64,000 nucleotides of DNA from Teredinibacter turnerae (GTDB lineage Bacteria > Pseudomonadota > Gammaproteobacteria > Pseudomonadales > Cellvibrionaceae): positions 2,728,001-2,792,000 of the forward strand of contig NZ_CP149817.1 of assembly GCF_037935975.1 (NCBI RefSeq), in the 5' to 3' direction. The translations under genes and the position numbers were made by a program. Each line of letters opens with the position of its first letter. Position 1 is the first letter of the stretch. Below are positions 48,101 to 57,335 of the stretch, in pieces. The notes beneath the pieces are model-generated. The model saw only the letters and a list, made by a program, of their open reading frames with translations, did not search any database and had not been told where the DNA came from.

Positions 48101-51042
48101 ATCTCTACCCCCAATTGATTACGAATTTCGGTAATCACTCTGATAGAGAGTAGCGAATCAACCCCGTATGAGAATATATCCTCCGTTAGACCTATACTCT
48201 CGCGGCCGAGATGCTTACACCATATTTCATGTAACGTGGTGCTGTGAGCATTTTGCAACAATTCACGTTTTGCAAACTGCTGAGGTTCGATGGAAGTTAC
48301 TACCTCTTCAGCTTGCGCAATGGGTACCTCTGCTACGGCATCTCTATCTTCGCTCAAAACCTGAGAATCATTAGCAGAATCAGCGACTTTATGTGCATGT
48401 GAATTATCTGGATAGCAATATTTTTTATTAAAACTATAGGTTGGCAAATCGAGCCGCCTTCGTTTTTCAGTGCCGTAATATCTTGCCCAATCGATAGATA
48501 TGCCTGCGCAGTACAACTCGCTCAACAAAAGCGCCAGCGATCCGCTGCAAGCTTTGCTAGCGCTAGCACCGCCAATGCTCACAAGAACCCTTTTGTCTCT
48601 TTTTACGTTCGCATTCTGTGATACTAGCTTGCCAAGCGCCTCACCAGGCCCTACCTCAACATAGACCCAATCATTATTATGCTCGAGAAATTCCACCCCT
48701 GAACCAAACTGAACTGGCGATCGTAGATGAGAGCACCAGTAGCCTGCGCTCTGCACGTTAGCCGGTTCCGCCCACTTTCCAGTCACGTTAGAAATAAATT
48801 GTTTCGCCGGCGACGATGTAGGAATACCACTCATAAACAATTCAAATTCGTCTAAAATTGGTTCCATAAACGAGGAGTGGAAACCATGAGAGGTACGCAA
48901 TAAGGAATTGGGCACACTCACAGCGTCTAATTTTAAGCGAAGGGCCTCGAGCTCACTAGTATCGCCAGCGAAAACAATACGATCAGGTCCATTAATGACA
49001 GAAATCTCGATGGAGCCACACAAATATGCCTTTCCTTCCTCAGGTGTCAGCAGCGCGCTCAACATTCCTCCCGGCTTACAGGATTGCATTAGCTCTGCAC
49101 GCTTTAAAACCAACCGCATCGCATCCTCTAGAGAGAATACCCCGGCCACGTGTGCCGCGACAAACTCACCCAAGCTATGGCCGAGCATTCCTTCGGAATG
49201 TATACCCCAATGCGCTAGCTGCATCGCCAACGCACTCTCAAACATAAACAGCAATGGCTGGGCAACATGTGTTTGGCCAATCACCTCTTCCGCAGGTTCT
49301 TCCGAAACCAGGCAGTTCAGGAGGGTCTCTTTTACGTCAGGTGCGCAGAGTTTGAGGCATGCATCAATGCAGTTTCGAAACACCTCTTCCGATTCGTACA
49401 AAATTTTCCCCATGCCTGCGAATTGTGCTCCTTGCCCAGGAAACAAATAGCATAGTTTTTCACGCCGCTTAGGGTCACAGTAGTGTATTTTAGGTTCCTG
49501 TAAAAATGCCTCTAGCTGAACAACCAGCTCAACCATATCGTTCACAACGCATGAGAATCGATAAGCCAGCTCTCGGCGACCAACACTCAGGGTATAACAA
49601 AGGTCGGCTAATGCGTTTTCGTCGGCGCTCAGCCAACGGTTCTTTATGTCCTGAACGAGATTTTTTACATTATTGATAAGGGACTCTTCAGTGTTAGCGG
49701 ATAGGCAAACAACCTGTGATGAACGCGAAGGCGAGGAAATGAAGACTTCGTCATACTCTTCTAAAATACAATGTGCATTTGTACCACCGATACCAAAAGA
49801 ACTTATTCCTGCGCGCCTGGGAAAACTCGGCGAATCCCATCGGCGAAATTCGGTACTCACCTCGAGGCCCGCGCTGGTCAAATTAATATTTGGATTCGGG
49901 GAGTTAAAATGCAAACTCGGGAAAAAGCATTGGTGTTGTAGAGAAAGAACCGTTTTTATAACCCCGGCTATTCCAGAGGCTACACCTAAATGTCCAATAT
50001 TGGTTTTTACTGCACCTATTGTGCACGGTTCCAGTGAAGAAAAATTATAGGCTTCGGTAAGCGCTTCTATTTCTATCGGATCACCAAGCTTTGTACCAGT
50101 ACCATGAGTTTCTATGTAGCCAACACTGGTTGGTGGTATTTCCGCGCGCTCAAGTGCAGCACGGATAACGTTTACCTGGCCGTCGACACTCGCAGCTGTA
50201 TACCCCACCTTCGTCTGGCCATCATTATTTATCGAGGAGCCTTTCACGACCGCAACTATATTGTCGCCGTGCTCAATTGCGTCTTCAAGCATCTTTAGCA
50301 CTAGAACGCCACACCCCTCGCCCACCATGGTGCCGCTTGCGTCAGCATCAAATGCACGACAACTGCCGTCTTTGGACAAAATCATATCCGGATGATAGAG
50401 ATAGCCCGTATCTTTCAAACTTTGGATCGAAACACCACCGGCCAGGGCTATGTCACATTCGCCGGTTATCAAGCTTTGACATGCGAAATGCATCGCGACT
50501 AGCGATGTAGAACACGCTGACTCAATACGAACCGCTGGCCCACGGAGATTTAATTTATGTGCAATGCGAGTGCACATAAAATCTGGTTGAGCGAGCGTAT
50601 AGTTGTTAAAATTTTCTGCGAACGACTTTGTATCCCCAACCGCGTCTACCGGTAGTTTTACTTGTGCTGCAGACCCGGCAAACAGCCCAATTAGCCCGCT
50701 GTACGTCTCTGAATTATACCCGGCACTTTCTAGCGCCTCCCATACACACTCGTGAAACATAGCTATTTGCGGATCAAGACTGGCCGCATCTGCTGAGTTG
50801 TAATTAAAAAGGTCTGCATCGAAATAGCCCTTACCGCTAACACTGGCCGTTTTTTTAACGTAATTCTCGTTACTGATTAGATTGTAACAATTGCCAGCCT
50901 CTATCAACTCCAGATCAGATAATACCCGTGTACCTTCCTGCCCATTTTTTAGTAGCTCATAAAACTCAGCAATAGTTTCTGCCTTTGGAAAGCGACCAGC
51001 CATTGCGATAATTGCGACTTCAAAACCTGTTGTTGACGTCAT
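42151..51042 (-). CDS. Hybrid PKS-NRPS: KS-AT-ACP-C-LLM-A-T-C
   Basis: A 2963-residue megasynthase. KS about 5-430 (Cys177, His313, His351); AT about 530-820 (GHSLGE, Ser623; HGFH favours malonyl-CoA); ACP about 930-1000 (Ser963). C1 about 1020-1460 has HHITFD. A flavin luciferase-like monooxygenase of the secondary-metabolite type fills about 1505-1840. A about 1870-2370 (ten-residue code read as D-V-F-V-H-T-D-D-T-K, no confident substrate); T Ser2413. A terminal C-like domain, about 2560-2963, has DHLVTDG. There is no KR, DH, ER or thioesterase, so the polyketide keto group would stay and release may use the terminal C. Its ATG overlaps the upstream NRPS stop by 4 nt. The product is unknown. 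Confidence 0.9.
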   Translation of the reverse strand: MTSTTGFEVAIIAMAGRFPKAETIAEFYELLKNGQEGTRVLSDLELIEAGNCYNLISNENYVKKTASVSGKGYFDADLFNYNSADAASLDPQIAMFHECVWEALESAGYNSETYSGLIGLFAGSAAQVKLPVDAVGDTKSFAENFNNYTLAQPDFMCTRIAHKLNLRGPAVRIESACSTSLVAMHFACQSLITGECDIALAGGVSIQSLKDTGYLYHPDMILSKDGSCRAFDADASGTMVGEGCGVLVLKMLEDAIEHGDNIVAVVKGSSINNDGQTKVGYTAASVDGQVNVIRAALERAEIPPTSVGYIETHGTGTKLGDPIEIEALTEAYNFSSLEPCTIGAVKTNIGHLGVASGIAGVIKTVLSLQHQCFFPSLHFNSPNPNINLTSAGLEVSTEFRRWDSPSFPRRAGISSFGIGGTNAHCILEEYDEVFISSPSRSSQVVCLSANTEESLINNVKNLVQDIKNRWLSADENALADLCYTLSVGRRELAYRFSCVVNDMVELVVQLEAFLQEPKIHYCDPKRREKLCYLFPGQGAQFAGMGKILYESEEVFRNCIDACLKLCAPDVKETLLNCLVSEEPAEEVIGQTHVAQPLLFMFESALAMQLAHWGIHSEGMLGHSLGEFVAAHVAGVFSLEDAMRLVLKRAELMQSCKPGGMLSALLTPEEGKAYLCGSIEISVINGPDRIVFAGDTSELEALRLKLDAVSVPNSLLRTSHGFHSSFMEPILDEFELFMSGIPTSSPAKQFISNVTGKWAEPANVQSAGYWCSHLRSPVQFGSGVEFLEHNNDWVYVEVGPGEALGKLVSQNANVKRDKRVLVSIGGASASKACSGSLALLLSELYCAGISIDWARYYGTEKRRRLDLPTYSFNKKYCYPDNSHAHKVADSANDSQVLSEDRDAVAEVPIAQAEEVVTSIEPQQFAKRELLQNAHSTTLHEIWCKHLGRESIGLTEDIFSYGVDSLLSIRVITEIRNQLGVEISLERMFEMSSIQEQANEISVLQNSDARETLPAIARTNHNGRAVLSSSQKRLWIVSLLEQEVSAYNCVLFFKVQDLNISALQKTFEWILQRHAILRTVYMMDEGVPYQQVLEDYTFTLRQLNYAQLSAAERAQKIRDLINTDTLRKFDLSEELMIRVTLIQLPDNSHNVMLTQHHITFDNWTTNLLIGELNTVYDALNRGEQPSLPDLPVDYIDYAIWQESLLESQAMKNMLCYWKKTLDGIPQVHSLPLDKVRPPQQNTIGGQVNLLVCKETANNLEQFSKAHGATLFMTLQAAFAVFLSRYSGESDIVVGFSVSNRPHIELENVMGIFVNTLVLRSDLSDDPVFLDFLAKTKKNLTSAYANQAFPFERLVEALNPERSLSYEPLVQIHLTILNQDLGQESDWYSEDNGRTFTPLPGDLPYSKFDLTLYVSITPDGITTSWEYPCSLFERETIERMAVNFSVLLESIVNNPSLPASKLPLYSEREKEQLLFDFNLLSYPDGIKPALPLPVQDSELSHGVNRTEDIKFSLFYFANDTGGRTADKYNLLLEGAKYADANFFEAVWTPERHFDTFGGLYPNPAITSAAIASVTNTIKIRAGSCVLPLHSPIRLAEDWSVIDNMSGGRVGIGIAAGFHPKDFTIAPASYESRQTSLFDQVEIIRKLWRGDSIALKNGLGEMESVNIRPLPIQAELPIWLTTTGNIESFKRAGTMGINLLTHLMGQTAAELRDKISAYRSAWRQAGHRGRGSVSVLIHTFVSNDQNYVYSMVKEPFKAYLKESIGSPQFLQKHLGVAASSESQSDDMDVLIERAFSRYYKTSALLGTPQSCKPIVDELRLAGVDEIACLIDFGIEDQIVFENLAHLNTLRELVQIKEEKATSDIPIVANIKNSSKTWVEIFEAQAAATPNAIAVKCQDKALDYAELERLTSSIARKLRGKGIERESIVVLLDHRDIDLVIMMISVLRAGAAFLPIDPTHPSQRWCDILEEAQPDLAVLGHRLSNQRSTIAGSIEMNRLLTFGELLSEPEANESLGYPKSDDLAYVIYTSGSTGKPKGAMVEHFGMLNNMHTKLDPIETTAAGVIAQTASQCFDVSVFQFLGAVTFGGSVVIVPYELVLDPERFLQYLNHHQVSIWVVVPSVLHALLPFKQPLPSLRCLHSTGEAFPPSLTDLWFAQYPGIPIFNDYGPAECSDTVAFDIIREPCEKVFIGNAAPNVRLYIVDENLSLVPMGAVGELAVSGPILGRGYLNRPDLTEAAFVQNPYSYDENDRRLYLTGDLVRRHNDGRLEYLGRKDFQVKIRGFRIELGEIEKNILKYPGVAQAVVHPADSGELGKQLVAYLVADGAVSWDGLRIFLRERLPDYMVPATCIKLDAFPLSENGKVARRRLPVPDEKVWRRNEYVAPEGRYETVLANIWQDVLGVGSVGRYDNFFDLGGNSLLAISMLSRLKACDIQLSINEIYQNPVLIDCCEGLVRASREIGDWLASANIDFRELHLEIEGKLVHIVLINEIYQTTFFDLRRSDEFGCEKYPAFIRFADSLDDAVQDLQRNGLASLPGNDQSTQYTSYLQLEVALKNYEEDLLALEIVSQFPLSPMQKEWLMWDAREGVEWLVFNGAYSVEELQLASQKFFNQHDLLHAWLDRNAILWNEMRTDCSEVTIPVLNVEFASQSEKDELLQEIIEILLKTCKKSYLNYAAVWVSVSDTEHHFLMAADHLVTDGASATIIEQGLQQLLDHEAGSLPVNYRDYVAQVWSGVTSDAFDIADSLLTFTEIARLRTLVGQRAQLRKSFNLMHLQLEVSLLDKFRMAEEAFELFKRIVNYLLDLDQFVMTLNQYGRKLGEKTYYDQVGLFLDKIPMVVNTSTTLAEVSSKVEQLVNNNVNFLALKQSGADACQAAASKLTEEIVFNFVMQSLTAQTEIIVSKVNMREVLRDFEGILFEAYPSANGLVIQLAFKGQQEEAARLKDLLGANDFSVTRLLSERRSSEPTPA

Positions 51043-54000
51043 GCTTTAACTCCTTTGTCTTCCCTCGTTTTTTTGCGCTTTAGCTGGCGCATGCGGGCTT
51101 TACCGTTGTGAATAGCGGCGCTGTAGGTAGCCGTCGTTTCCTTCATAGATGACCTTAGATATTGAGCAAACAAGTCGATGGATGGATAGCGAAATATTTT
51201 TGCTGGTGCGATTTCAATATCGAGGGTGCTGGAGAGCTGCTTTACCAAAGTCATTACTTTGAGTGAATCACCGCCAATCTCGAAAAAATTGTCATGCATC
51301 CCAACCTGATCCTTGTCGATACCTAACACGTTGGACCAGGAGTCAACTAGCATGCGCTCGATCTCATTCGAGGCTGGTACGTAGGCCTCATTCGATACTG
51401 AAACACTACTCGGCGACGGCAGTTTTTCTTGATCCAGTTTCCCGTTCGGATTCAAGGGAAAGGCATCGATGAAGAATATGTGTGCCGGTACCATATAATC
51501 CGGCAGGTGCATGCGGCCAAAATATTTGAACGCGCGTATCAACTTAGTATGGCTGGGTGTGTTCGATTGGCCCTGAGCATCTTTGGCGACATGATTGCTG
51601 GCGTTTTTTAATATCAGATACAAGGCTAATACGGTACTTTGAGCAGCGTCTTTCCTGGCCAACACCCTTACCTGTTCAACATCCGAGTGACGGGCATAAA
51701 CGGATTCGATTTCTCCCAACTCAATTCGATAGCCTCGAATTTTAACTTGATCGTCGGCTCTCCCTATTACTTCAACATGCCCGTCCGGATGCCGTCTTCC
51801 CAGATCACCTGTTTTGTAAATTCGACCTTCGGCAGTGAAATAATTTTTGATGTATTTTTCGCTATTCAGACTGCTCAAGTTCAGGTAGCCTTGAGCTACA
51901 CCATCGCCACCGATCCAAATCTCACCAATAACACTGTCGGCACATTGCTGGCCAAACTGATCAACCACATAAATTGACGAGTTATCAATTGGTGAACCAA
52001 TACTGATGAACGCGTCTGATTGAATCCTATCTCCGTAACAAAAGCTCGACAGTACAGTTGTTTCTGTAGGCCCGTAAGCATTGATATAGCGGCATGCCTT
52101 GCTCCAGCTATCTACCAAATGACGCGAAGGCGAGGCGCCAGCAGTTAGTACCACACTGTGCTTATCAACAGATTCCGGCTGCATTTCATTCAGGTACTCA
52201 GGCGGAAATGCGGAGAATGCTATTTGGTTAGACTGAAGGTACTTACCGACAGCGAGTGGATCTTTGGTTAAGTCATCAGACAATATGTGAAGTTCAGCTC
52301 CAATCCATAAACTGGAAAATATTTCGCCCGCAGAGGCATCAAAAGTCATAGGCGCGAACTGCGTGACTCTAGTCTGCTCGGCTATCAACCCCTCACGAGC
52401 AACCCAGGAGCAAAAATTTGCAATGTTTTTGTGTGTGATAACAACACCTTTTGGCGTTCCGGTGGTCCCAGATGTATAGATGACATAAGCAGGTGTTTCG
52501 ACGTCTTGTTGGGGTTCGGGTTGTAATCTATATTCAGTTTTTTCTGAGACGTCAGATAGATCGAGACAATTACATGGCAGGGAGCTAAATTTTACTAAGT
52601 GCTTCGAATCGGTTATGACCCAACGAATACCGGCATCAGTTAGTATGTGAGCGCAGCGCGTCTCAGGCTGTTGCGTACCCAAAGGAACATATGCGCAACC
52701 CAACGCGTGTAGACTTAATATCGCGGCGATAAAATCCATCGATTTTGGCAGGGCAATCGCAACATATTCTCCTGGCTCGATACCCGCGTTGATCCAATTG
52801 GACGCGAGGCAATATGCACGTTCACGTAGAGTCGCATAGGTCCACGTCTTACCTTCGTGTACAAGCGCCACCCGATGGGTATTGCGTCGAGAGACCGCCA
52901 AAAACCGATCCCAGATAGTTTCGGCTTTATAGTCGTAACGGGTTAGTTCGTTTTGGCGTTGCAGCTCTTGCAATTGACATCGGCTCAGCGCTTTTATATC
53001 AGCTAATGGGAGATCAATAGCAAAAGCTATGTCAGATAGTATTTGAGCGTAACTATTTAGGATAGTTCTGGCATCAACATCACTATAAGAGGCCGTGTTG
53101 TATACCAGATCCAAGCGTACAGCCTCCCCCGGGTGAACAATCAAATTGAGTCCGAAGTTGTTATGGCCCAGCGTTTTAATTTCGCGAATATCCAGGCTAT
53201 TATTCTGATCGCCTTTCGCGAGCTGTAAATTTTCGGTTGTTACAAATGTATCGAAAAGCCTCTCAGATTTGGGTATATCACCGAGCTTGCCGATTTTATC
53301 AAGCGATAAAAATTCGTAATCCGAAGCAAATTCGAGCTGATTCTGCACACCGTTTAGCAACTGGCGAATACTGTTTTCGCCAGACAGCTTTAACCGCATA
53401 GGTAGAGCATTTAGACACATACCAACTAAATCAACTATGCCGTCTAATTCCGCTGCACCCGCACGACCGCTCACTGCATAACCAAACAGCACATCATTTT
53501 CCCGGCTAAACTTACTAAGCAATATAGCCCAAGCCAACTGAACGATAGTATTCGGGGTGAATTGCTCAGCTACGCAGAGATGATAAAGCCTTCCCGAAGT
53601 TTCCGCGGATAACGTATCTGAAATCATCTCCTGCACGTAAACTTGCTCAGTATTGGGTTTAGCAAACGAAATTTGAGTTGGAGCCTTAAAACCTTTTAAG
53701 TAGTTACGCCAATATGATTCTGCGGTCTCAACTTGCTGATCGCTCAGCCAGGCAATATAGTTTTTAAATGGAACAGGCGTTGAAAGCTCATTGGGCTTTT
53801 GATTAAGCAAACGGCCACTGTAGACATTTTGCAGTTCGCCAAGTAATAGATTTAACGACCACCCATCGAGTAACGCGTGATGGTAGGTCCAGATCAGAAT
53901 ATTGCATCCATCAGCAAGGCTAATGAATAAAAACTTGTTGGGTGAACGGCCTGAATCAAATTGTTTAACCCTTTCCTCTTCAGCGAGAGCACTAACGCTG

Positions 54001-55139
54001 CCAGTTGCATCGCCCCCGTCTGCTGAGGGCAAGCGAGCTTCTCGCCAATCGATAGGTTGCTTCATCAGCACCAACTGCAATAGCTCTCCATGCACACCCT
54101 TCTCAAAGAGTGTTCGTAGCGCATCATGTCGTTCTATCAGTATTTCGATTGCTTGTTTTAACGCATTGGAATTGACGGGCCCCATCGATAGAATCGCCTG
54201 AACGGCGTAGCTACCGCTATGCTTTTCGATACCAGAAAAAGAAAGCATCCCGCGCTGCATGTCCGTCGCTGGATAGATATCTTGCAGATCAGGATACCGC
54301 GTCAGGAATTGCCTTAGATGCTCCATAGGTTGCATCGCAAGAGAGCTATTGGACGGAAGCACTGCGCCAACCGAGTTGAAGTGCGATAGAATTTTCGCGT
54401 CCTGCCGTCTGAGATTAAGATAAAATTTGTCAGCGAGAGCAACTATATCCGAGTGCCCCCCTCCGACTTTAAGAACGGGGCAACCGTCCAAGCCAGATAT
54501 ATCAATGATAAGCCAATAATCATTGTCGTCTAATTCGCTTGGAGCTACATCTGAGCGGTCGATTGAAAGACGGACGAGAATACCCGACTCACCAGCGCTT
54601 ATGCGACTCGCCTCCCCCTCCTCTTTAATAAAGTTGTCTGCTGCTGCTAAATTATGTAGCTGTGACAATATCGCTACAAATTCAGATTTTGTTCTCAGCA
54701 AACGCTCACCAAAATCTTGAATCGCCACAGGTAATAACAGTGGAAAACACAGACGCGCTGTGCCAGGAGTATCAGTTTCGATCTTATTTTTACAAATATC
54801 CTGGAGCATACTCACGCTCACCACAGCGGTAGGCAACTCGGATCTAACGATGCCCAAAGTAGATTCCAGCACTGTCGCTAAAGATGTAAGAAGTAGATGT
54901 AGTGAGTCGGTGCGATAAATTTCGTTGAATGGCGCATTCGCAGAATAGATTAAATTATTGAATCTTATCGCTGGCGACCAAGCAACCCCGCTTTTGCTTA
55001 GCGCGAGACCTTCGAGAAACACCGGCCGTTTAAAAATTGACTTGGCGGAATACCTTTTTTGCCAGAACTTAACACCCTCAATATCAACTTCAGAAATAGG
55101 CTCAGAACCAGTTTCTGTATTAACCAAATTTATATTCAT
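51039..55139 (-). CDS. NRPS module C-A-T with N-terminal extension
   Basis: A 1366-residue synthetase. The first 260 residues show no recognised domain and may be a docking or degenerate condensation part. C about 285-730 with YHHALLDGW (His420-His421, Asp425). A about 740-1240 with YTSGTTGTPKG, MTFDASAGEIF, INAYGPTETT and NGKLD; code read as D-A-G-E-L-A-A-V-L-K, not matched to a known amino acid. T with Ser1292 in EIGGDSLK. A basic tail ends the protein. GGGGG precedes the ATG. It is coupled to the PKS-NRPS by a 4-nt overlap and should hand its amino acid to that KS. Confidence 0.9.
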   Translation of the reverse strand: MNINLVNTETGSEPISEVDIEGVKFWQKRYSAKSIFKRPVFLEGLALSKSGVAWSPAIRFNNLIYSANAPFNEIYRTDSLHLLLTSLATVLESTLGIVRSELPTAVVSVSMLQDICKNKIETDTPGTARLCFPLLLPVAIQDFGERLLRTKSEFVAILSQLHNLAAADNFIKEEGEASRISAGESGILVRLSIDRSDVAPSELDDNDYWLIIDISGLDGCPVLKVGGGHSDIVALADKFYLNLRRQDAKILSHFNSVGAVLPSNSSLAMQPMEHLRQFLTRYPDLQDIYPATDMQRGMLSFSGIEKHSGSYAVQAILSMGPVNSNALKQAIEILIERHDALRTLFEKGVHGELLQLVLMKQPIDWREARLPSADGGDATGSVSALAEEERVKQFDSGRSPNKFLFISLADGCNILIWTYHHALLDGWSLNLLLGELQNVYSGRLLNQKPNELSTPVPFKNYIAWLSDQQVETAESYWRNYLKGFKAPTQISFAKPNTEQVYVQEMISDTLSAETSGRLYHLCVAEQFTPNTIVQLAWAILLSKFSRENDVLFGYAVSGRAGAAELDGIVDLVGMCLNALPMRLKLSGENSIRQLLNGVQNQLEFASDYEFLSLDKIGKLGDIPKSERLFDTFVTTENLQLAKGDQNNSLDIREIKTLGHNNFGLNLIVHPGEAVRLDLVYNTASYSDVDARTILNSYAQILSDIAFAIDLPLADIKALSRCQLQELQRQNELTRYDYKAETIWDRFLAVSRRNTHRVALVHEGKTWTYATLRERAYCLASNWINAGIEPGEYVAIALPKSMDFIAAILSLHALGCAYVPLGTQQPETRCAHILTDAGIRWVITDSKHLVKFSSLPCNCLDLSDVSEKTEYRLQPEPQQDVETPAYVIYTSGTTGTPKGVVITHKNIANFCSWVAREGLIAEQTRVTQFAPMTFDASAGEIFSSLWIGAELHILSDDLTKDPLAVGKYLQSNQIAFSAFPPEYLNEMQPESVDKHSVVLTAGASPSRHLVDSWSKACRYINAYGPTETTVLSSFCYGDRIQSDAFISIGSPIDNSSIYVVDQFGQQCADSVIGEIWIGGDGVAQGYLNLSSLNSEKYIKNYFTAEGRIYKTGDLGRRHPDGHVEVIGRADDQVKIRGYRIELGEIESVYARHSDVEQVRVLARKDAAQSTVLALYLILKNASNHVAKDAQGQSNTPSHTKLIRAFKYFGRMHLPDYMVPAHIFFIDAFPLNPNGKLDQEKLPSPSSVSVSNEAYVPASNEIERMLVDSWSNVLGIDKDQVGMHDNFFEIGGDSLKVMTLVKQLSSTLDIEIAPAKIFRYPSIDLFAQYLRSSMKETTATYSAAIHNGKARMRQLKRKKTREDKGVKA

Positions 55140-56337
55140 GTTCGCCCCCAGTAATGGATATGGCGCTTTAAACTCAGGCAGAGTTTGAAGGATTTAGATT
55201 GGCTGATAAGTTTTATTATTCTTCTTTTACTAAATTCAGCACTCACTACTATTGGAACTTATCAATAGCATCGTTGTGATGGCGCGCCATCAAGTAGCAT
55301 CATTTCTTGAAGCACGCGTAATCGGCGAAGCACGATACTCCAAAATTGTTTCATTATTCCGGGATCGGATTCACAGTTAAAGTTACAACCTATTTACATT
55401 CAAGGCGAAAGACGACATCAGTGACAGAAAAGCGTGCACTCTATCAACGGGTTTTCGTGTCATCATCTTAAAAGTCGATTAGACTGTAAAAGCAACTATC
55501 CCACGACATAAATGCTTTGGTTCTACAAATATTTTGTGGTCGCTCCCTGTGGTAACTGAGCGCCTGGGTAGGTTCGTTGCAGACGAAGGCGCTGTTAACG
55601 GCGCTGTGGGCGATAGGAGAAGTACGGAGAAATTCGTGTTGAGATAATCAACACGCCATTGCCTTACGAGGCTAGTGATGGTCTGTATGGTTTTACCAGT
55701 CTGGACATAAAAACCCAGAGATAAAGTATCATTGTTGGCGGATTTTTTATGACATCGCGATTGCAAGAATTAGCGTCATTTCTTATTCGTTTACTGATCT
55801 AGTACGAGTTAAGAGTGAAGAGGTCACATGGTCGAGCAAACAGTCGCCTGTTAGGGAAACGCTAGTTGAATCAGATCGTTATACAGTATTCATTCGAACA
55901 GACTGGATGTAGTTGGAACAAAGACTAACCCACTCTTGGGATATCGAATTTTGTTGTCCCGGGAGCACTAACCCGAGGTACAAGTAAAACCGCTATGTTA
56001 ATTAAGCATGGCGGTTTTACAGTGTATTGATATTGAATTGCGCCAAACGCTTTACACTGATTTCTCCGTAGGCCCAAACCGTGGCAAACAACTCACAACT
56101 ACAGTAACGCCTAAAACTAACAATATTGGGCCTAAGGCCGCTTCCAGTAAACATCCAGGGAGTGATCGCACTACCGAACTGACCAATCAAAAAACTTTGT
56201 ACCATCCACCCCGAACCTTAACAACACAGCCTTGTTAAAATAGCATCCAATTCCGTGTACTGTATGATAGCAATGCTGTAGCTCGAAATTTACAGCAGAA
56301 GCGAATACCCGCAGGACACTTATAGAGTGTAACTAAA
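55140..56337. other. Long intergenic region upstream of the NRPS-PKS operon
   Basis: About 1.2 kb with no credible gene; open frames at 55479-55766 (minus) and 56008-56238 (plus) lack protein-like character. It should hold the promoter of the C-A-T/PKS-NRPS operon. A strong hairpin lies at 55984-56020. Confidence 0.5.
55984..56020. terminator. Bidirectional terminator-like hairpin
   Basis: GTAAAACCGCTATG pairs with CATGGCGGTTTTAC, a 14-bp stem with one G-U pair and a 9-base loop (TTAATTAAG). The A-run on the left and T-run on the right inside the stem are typical of bidirectional terminators. It could insulate the NRPS operon from the genes to its right. Confidence 0.65.
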
Positions 56338-56559
56338 TTAATTCGCATCAATTTCATAACTAAAAACTTCTTCTATCCCCACACCAAACACATGAGCAAT
56401 TCGGAAAGCCAGCTCTAATGAAGGGGAATATTTGTTAGCTTCGATAGCAGAAATTGTTTGCCTTGTAACTCCGGCAGCTTTAGCTAAACTAGCTTGACTC
56501 ATTTCGCTAGCTTCAAAGCGAAAGCGACGAATATTATTTGCTATTTTGATGGGGCTCAT
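56338..56559 (-). CDS. Small XRE-family regulator
   Basis: A 73-residue HTH protein of the compact Cro/CI type (NNIRRFRFEASEMSQASLAKAAGVTRQTISAIEANKYSPSLELAFRIAHVFGVGIEEVFSYE). Its start overlaps the stop of the membrane protein gene (TAATG). Such HTH genes are often paired with a small membrane protein gene, as here. The target is unknown; autoregulation is common. Confidence 0.85.
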   Translation of the reverse strand: MSPIKIANNIRRFRFEASEMSQASLAKAAGVTRQTISAIEANKYSPSLELAFRIAHVFGVGIEEVFSYEIDAN

Positions 56560-57059
56560 TAGTACCCCCGACGATAATGGAATAGTTGGACGAGCGCTTT
56601 TGTACAGTCAGAAATAAAAGCCGCCACCAATAAAATATGTAAAATAATAATGGGCTCTAGGGGTTTAGTGATATTTTCTACCCAAGTTCCCTGAAATCCA
56701 AAATACTCTGACACATACCCCAAATACAGGTAGCCAACTAAACATATGATACAAGTATGGAGGGTGTAGAGTGCTAACCTGTTTGCTTTAGCTTCGAATT
56801 GATAATCGCGCTCATCTGCGGCCTCCTCCGCGGGTTGATCCTGTCTAGAGGACTGAAAAGCTATCAGCCCGTAAAGGACAATTGAAACAAGAATTGAGTA
56901 ATTAATGACTGAAATGAGGACAGAGGTCATATCACCTGCGCTAGAAAACAAACCTTTATCCAAACTCCCCACCTTAAAAAAATACATTGCCATTGCACTG
57001 ACATCGACGAACAGTGTCACCCAAAGGTTTTTTTCTCGATTCGTTAATTCAAACAACAT
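56559..57059 (-). CDS. Four-helix membrane protein paired with the XRE regulator
   Basis: A 166-residue protein with about four membrane helices (about 11-28, 45-65, 93-113, 134-156) and a charged loop (QDQPAEEAADERDYQFEAKANR). I do not recognise a defined function. The ATG at 57059 (MLFELTNREKNLW) follows GGAG; the longer frame is unlikely. It is co-translated with the HTH gene and may modulate that regulator. Confidence 0.65.
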   Translation of the reverse strand: MLFELTNREKNLWVTLFVDVSAMAMYFFKVGSLDKGLFSSAGDMTSVLISVINYSILVSIVLYGLIAFQSSRQDQPAEEAADERDYQFEAKANRLALYTLHTCIICLVGYLYLGYVSEYFGFQGTWVENITKPLEPIIILHILLVAAFISDCTKALVQLFHYRRGY

Positions 57060-57335
57060 TGAAAGCTCGCTCCTTAGCAAAATTTGACGGCTACAGCAGC
57101 CGGACACCTACATTCTCAGTCAGTTACATTTGTCTTTATGTAACTTTATGCTTACACATGGTATATCTCGCTTTACAATGTGTCAAATATATTTTCCATC
57201 AAGAATAAAAAGGACTAACACTACAGCTCCCGCAACAGCGGTAACTAACTGATTTTTATAGATAATTTCTAGTGTAAGCGTAGTATGACTTTCGGAAAGG
57301 AATCAGAGGTGACGTACGGTCATTGTTAAAGCGGT

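Noticed and set aside
55479-55766. 95-codon open frame on the minus strand upstream of the NRPS
   Set aside because: No ribosome site or recognisable domain; composition looks like chance reading in a non-coding region.
56008-56238. 76-codon open frame on the plus strand
   Set aside because: It starts inside the terminator-like hairpin and has no protein-like features.
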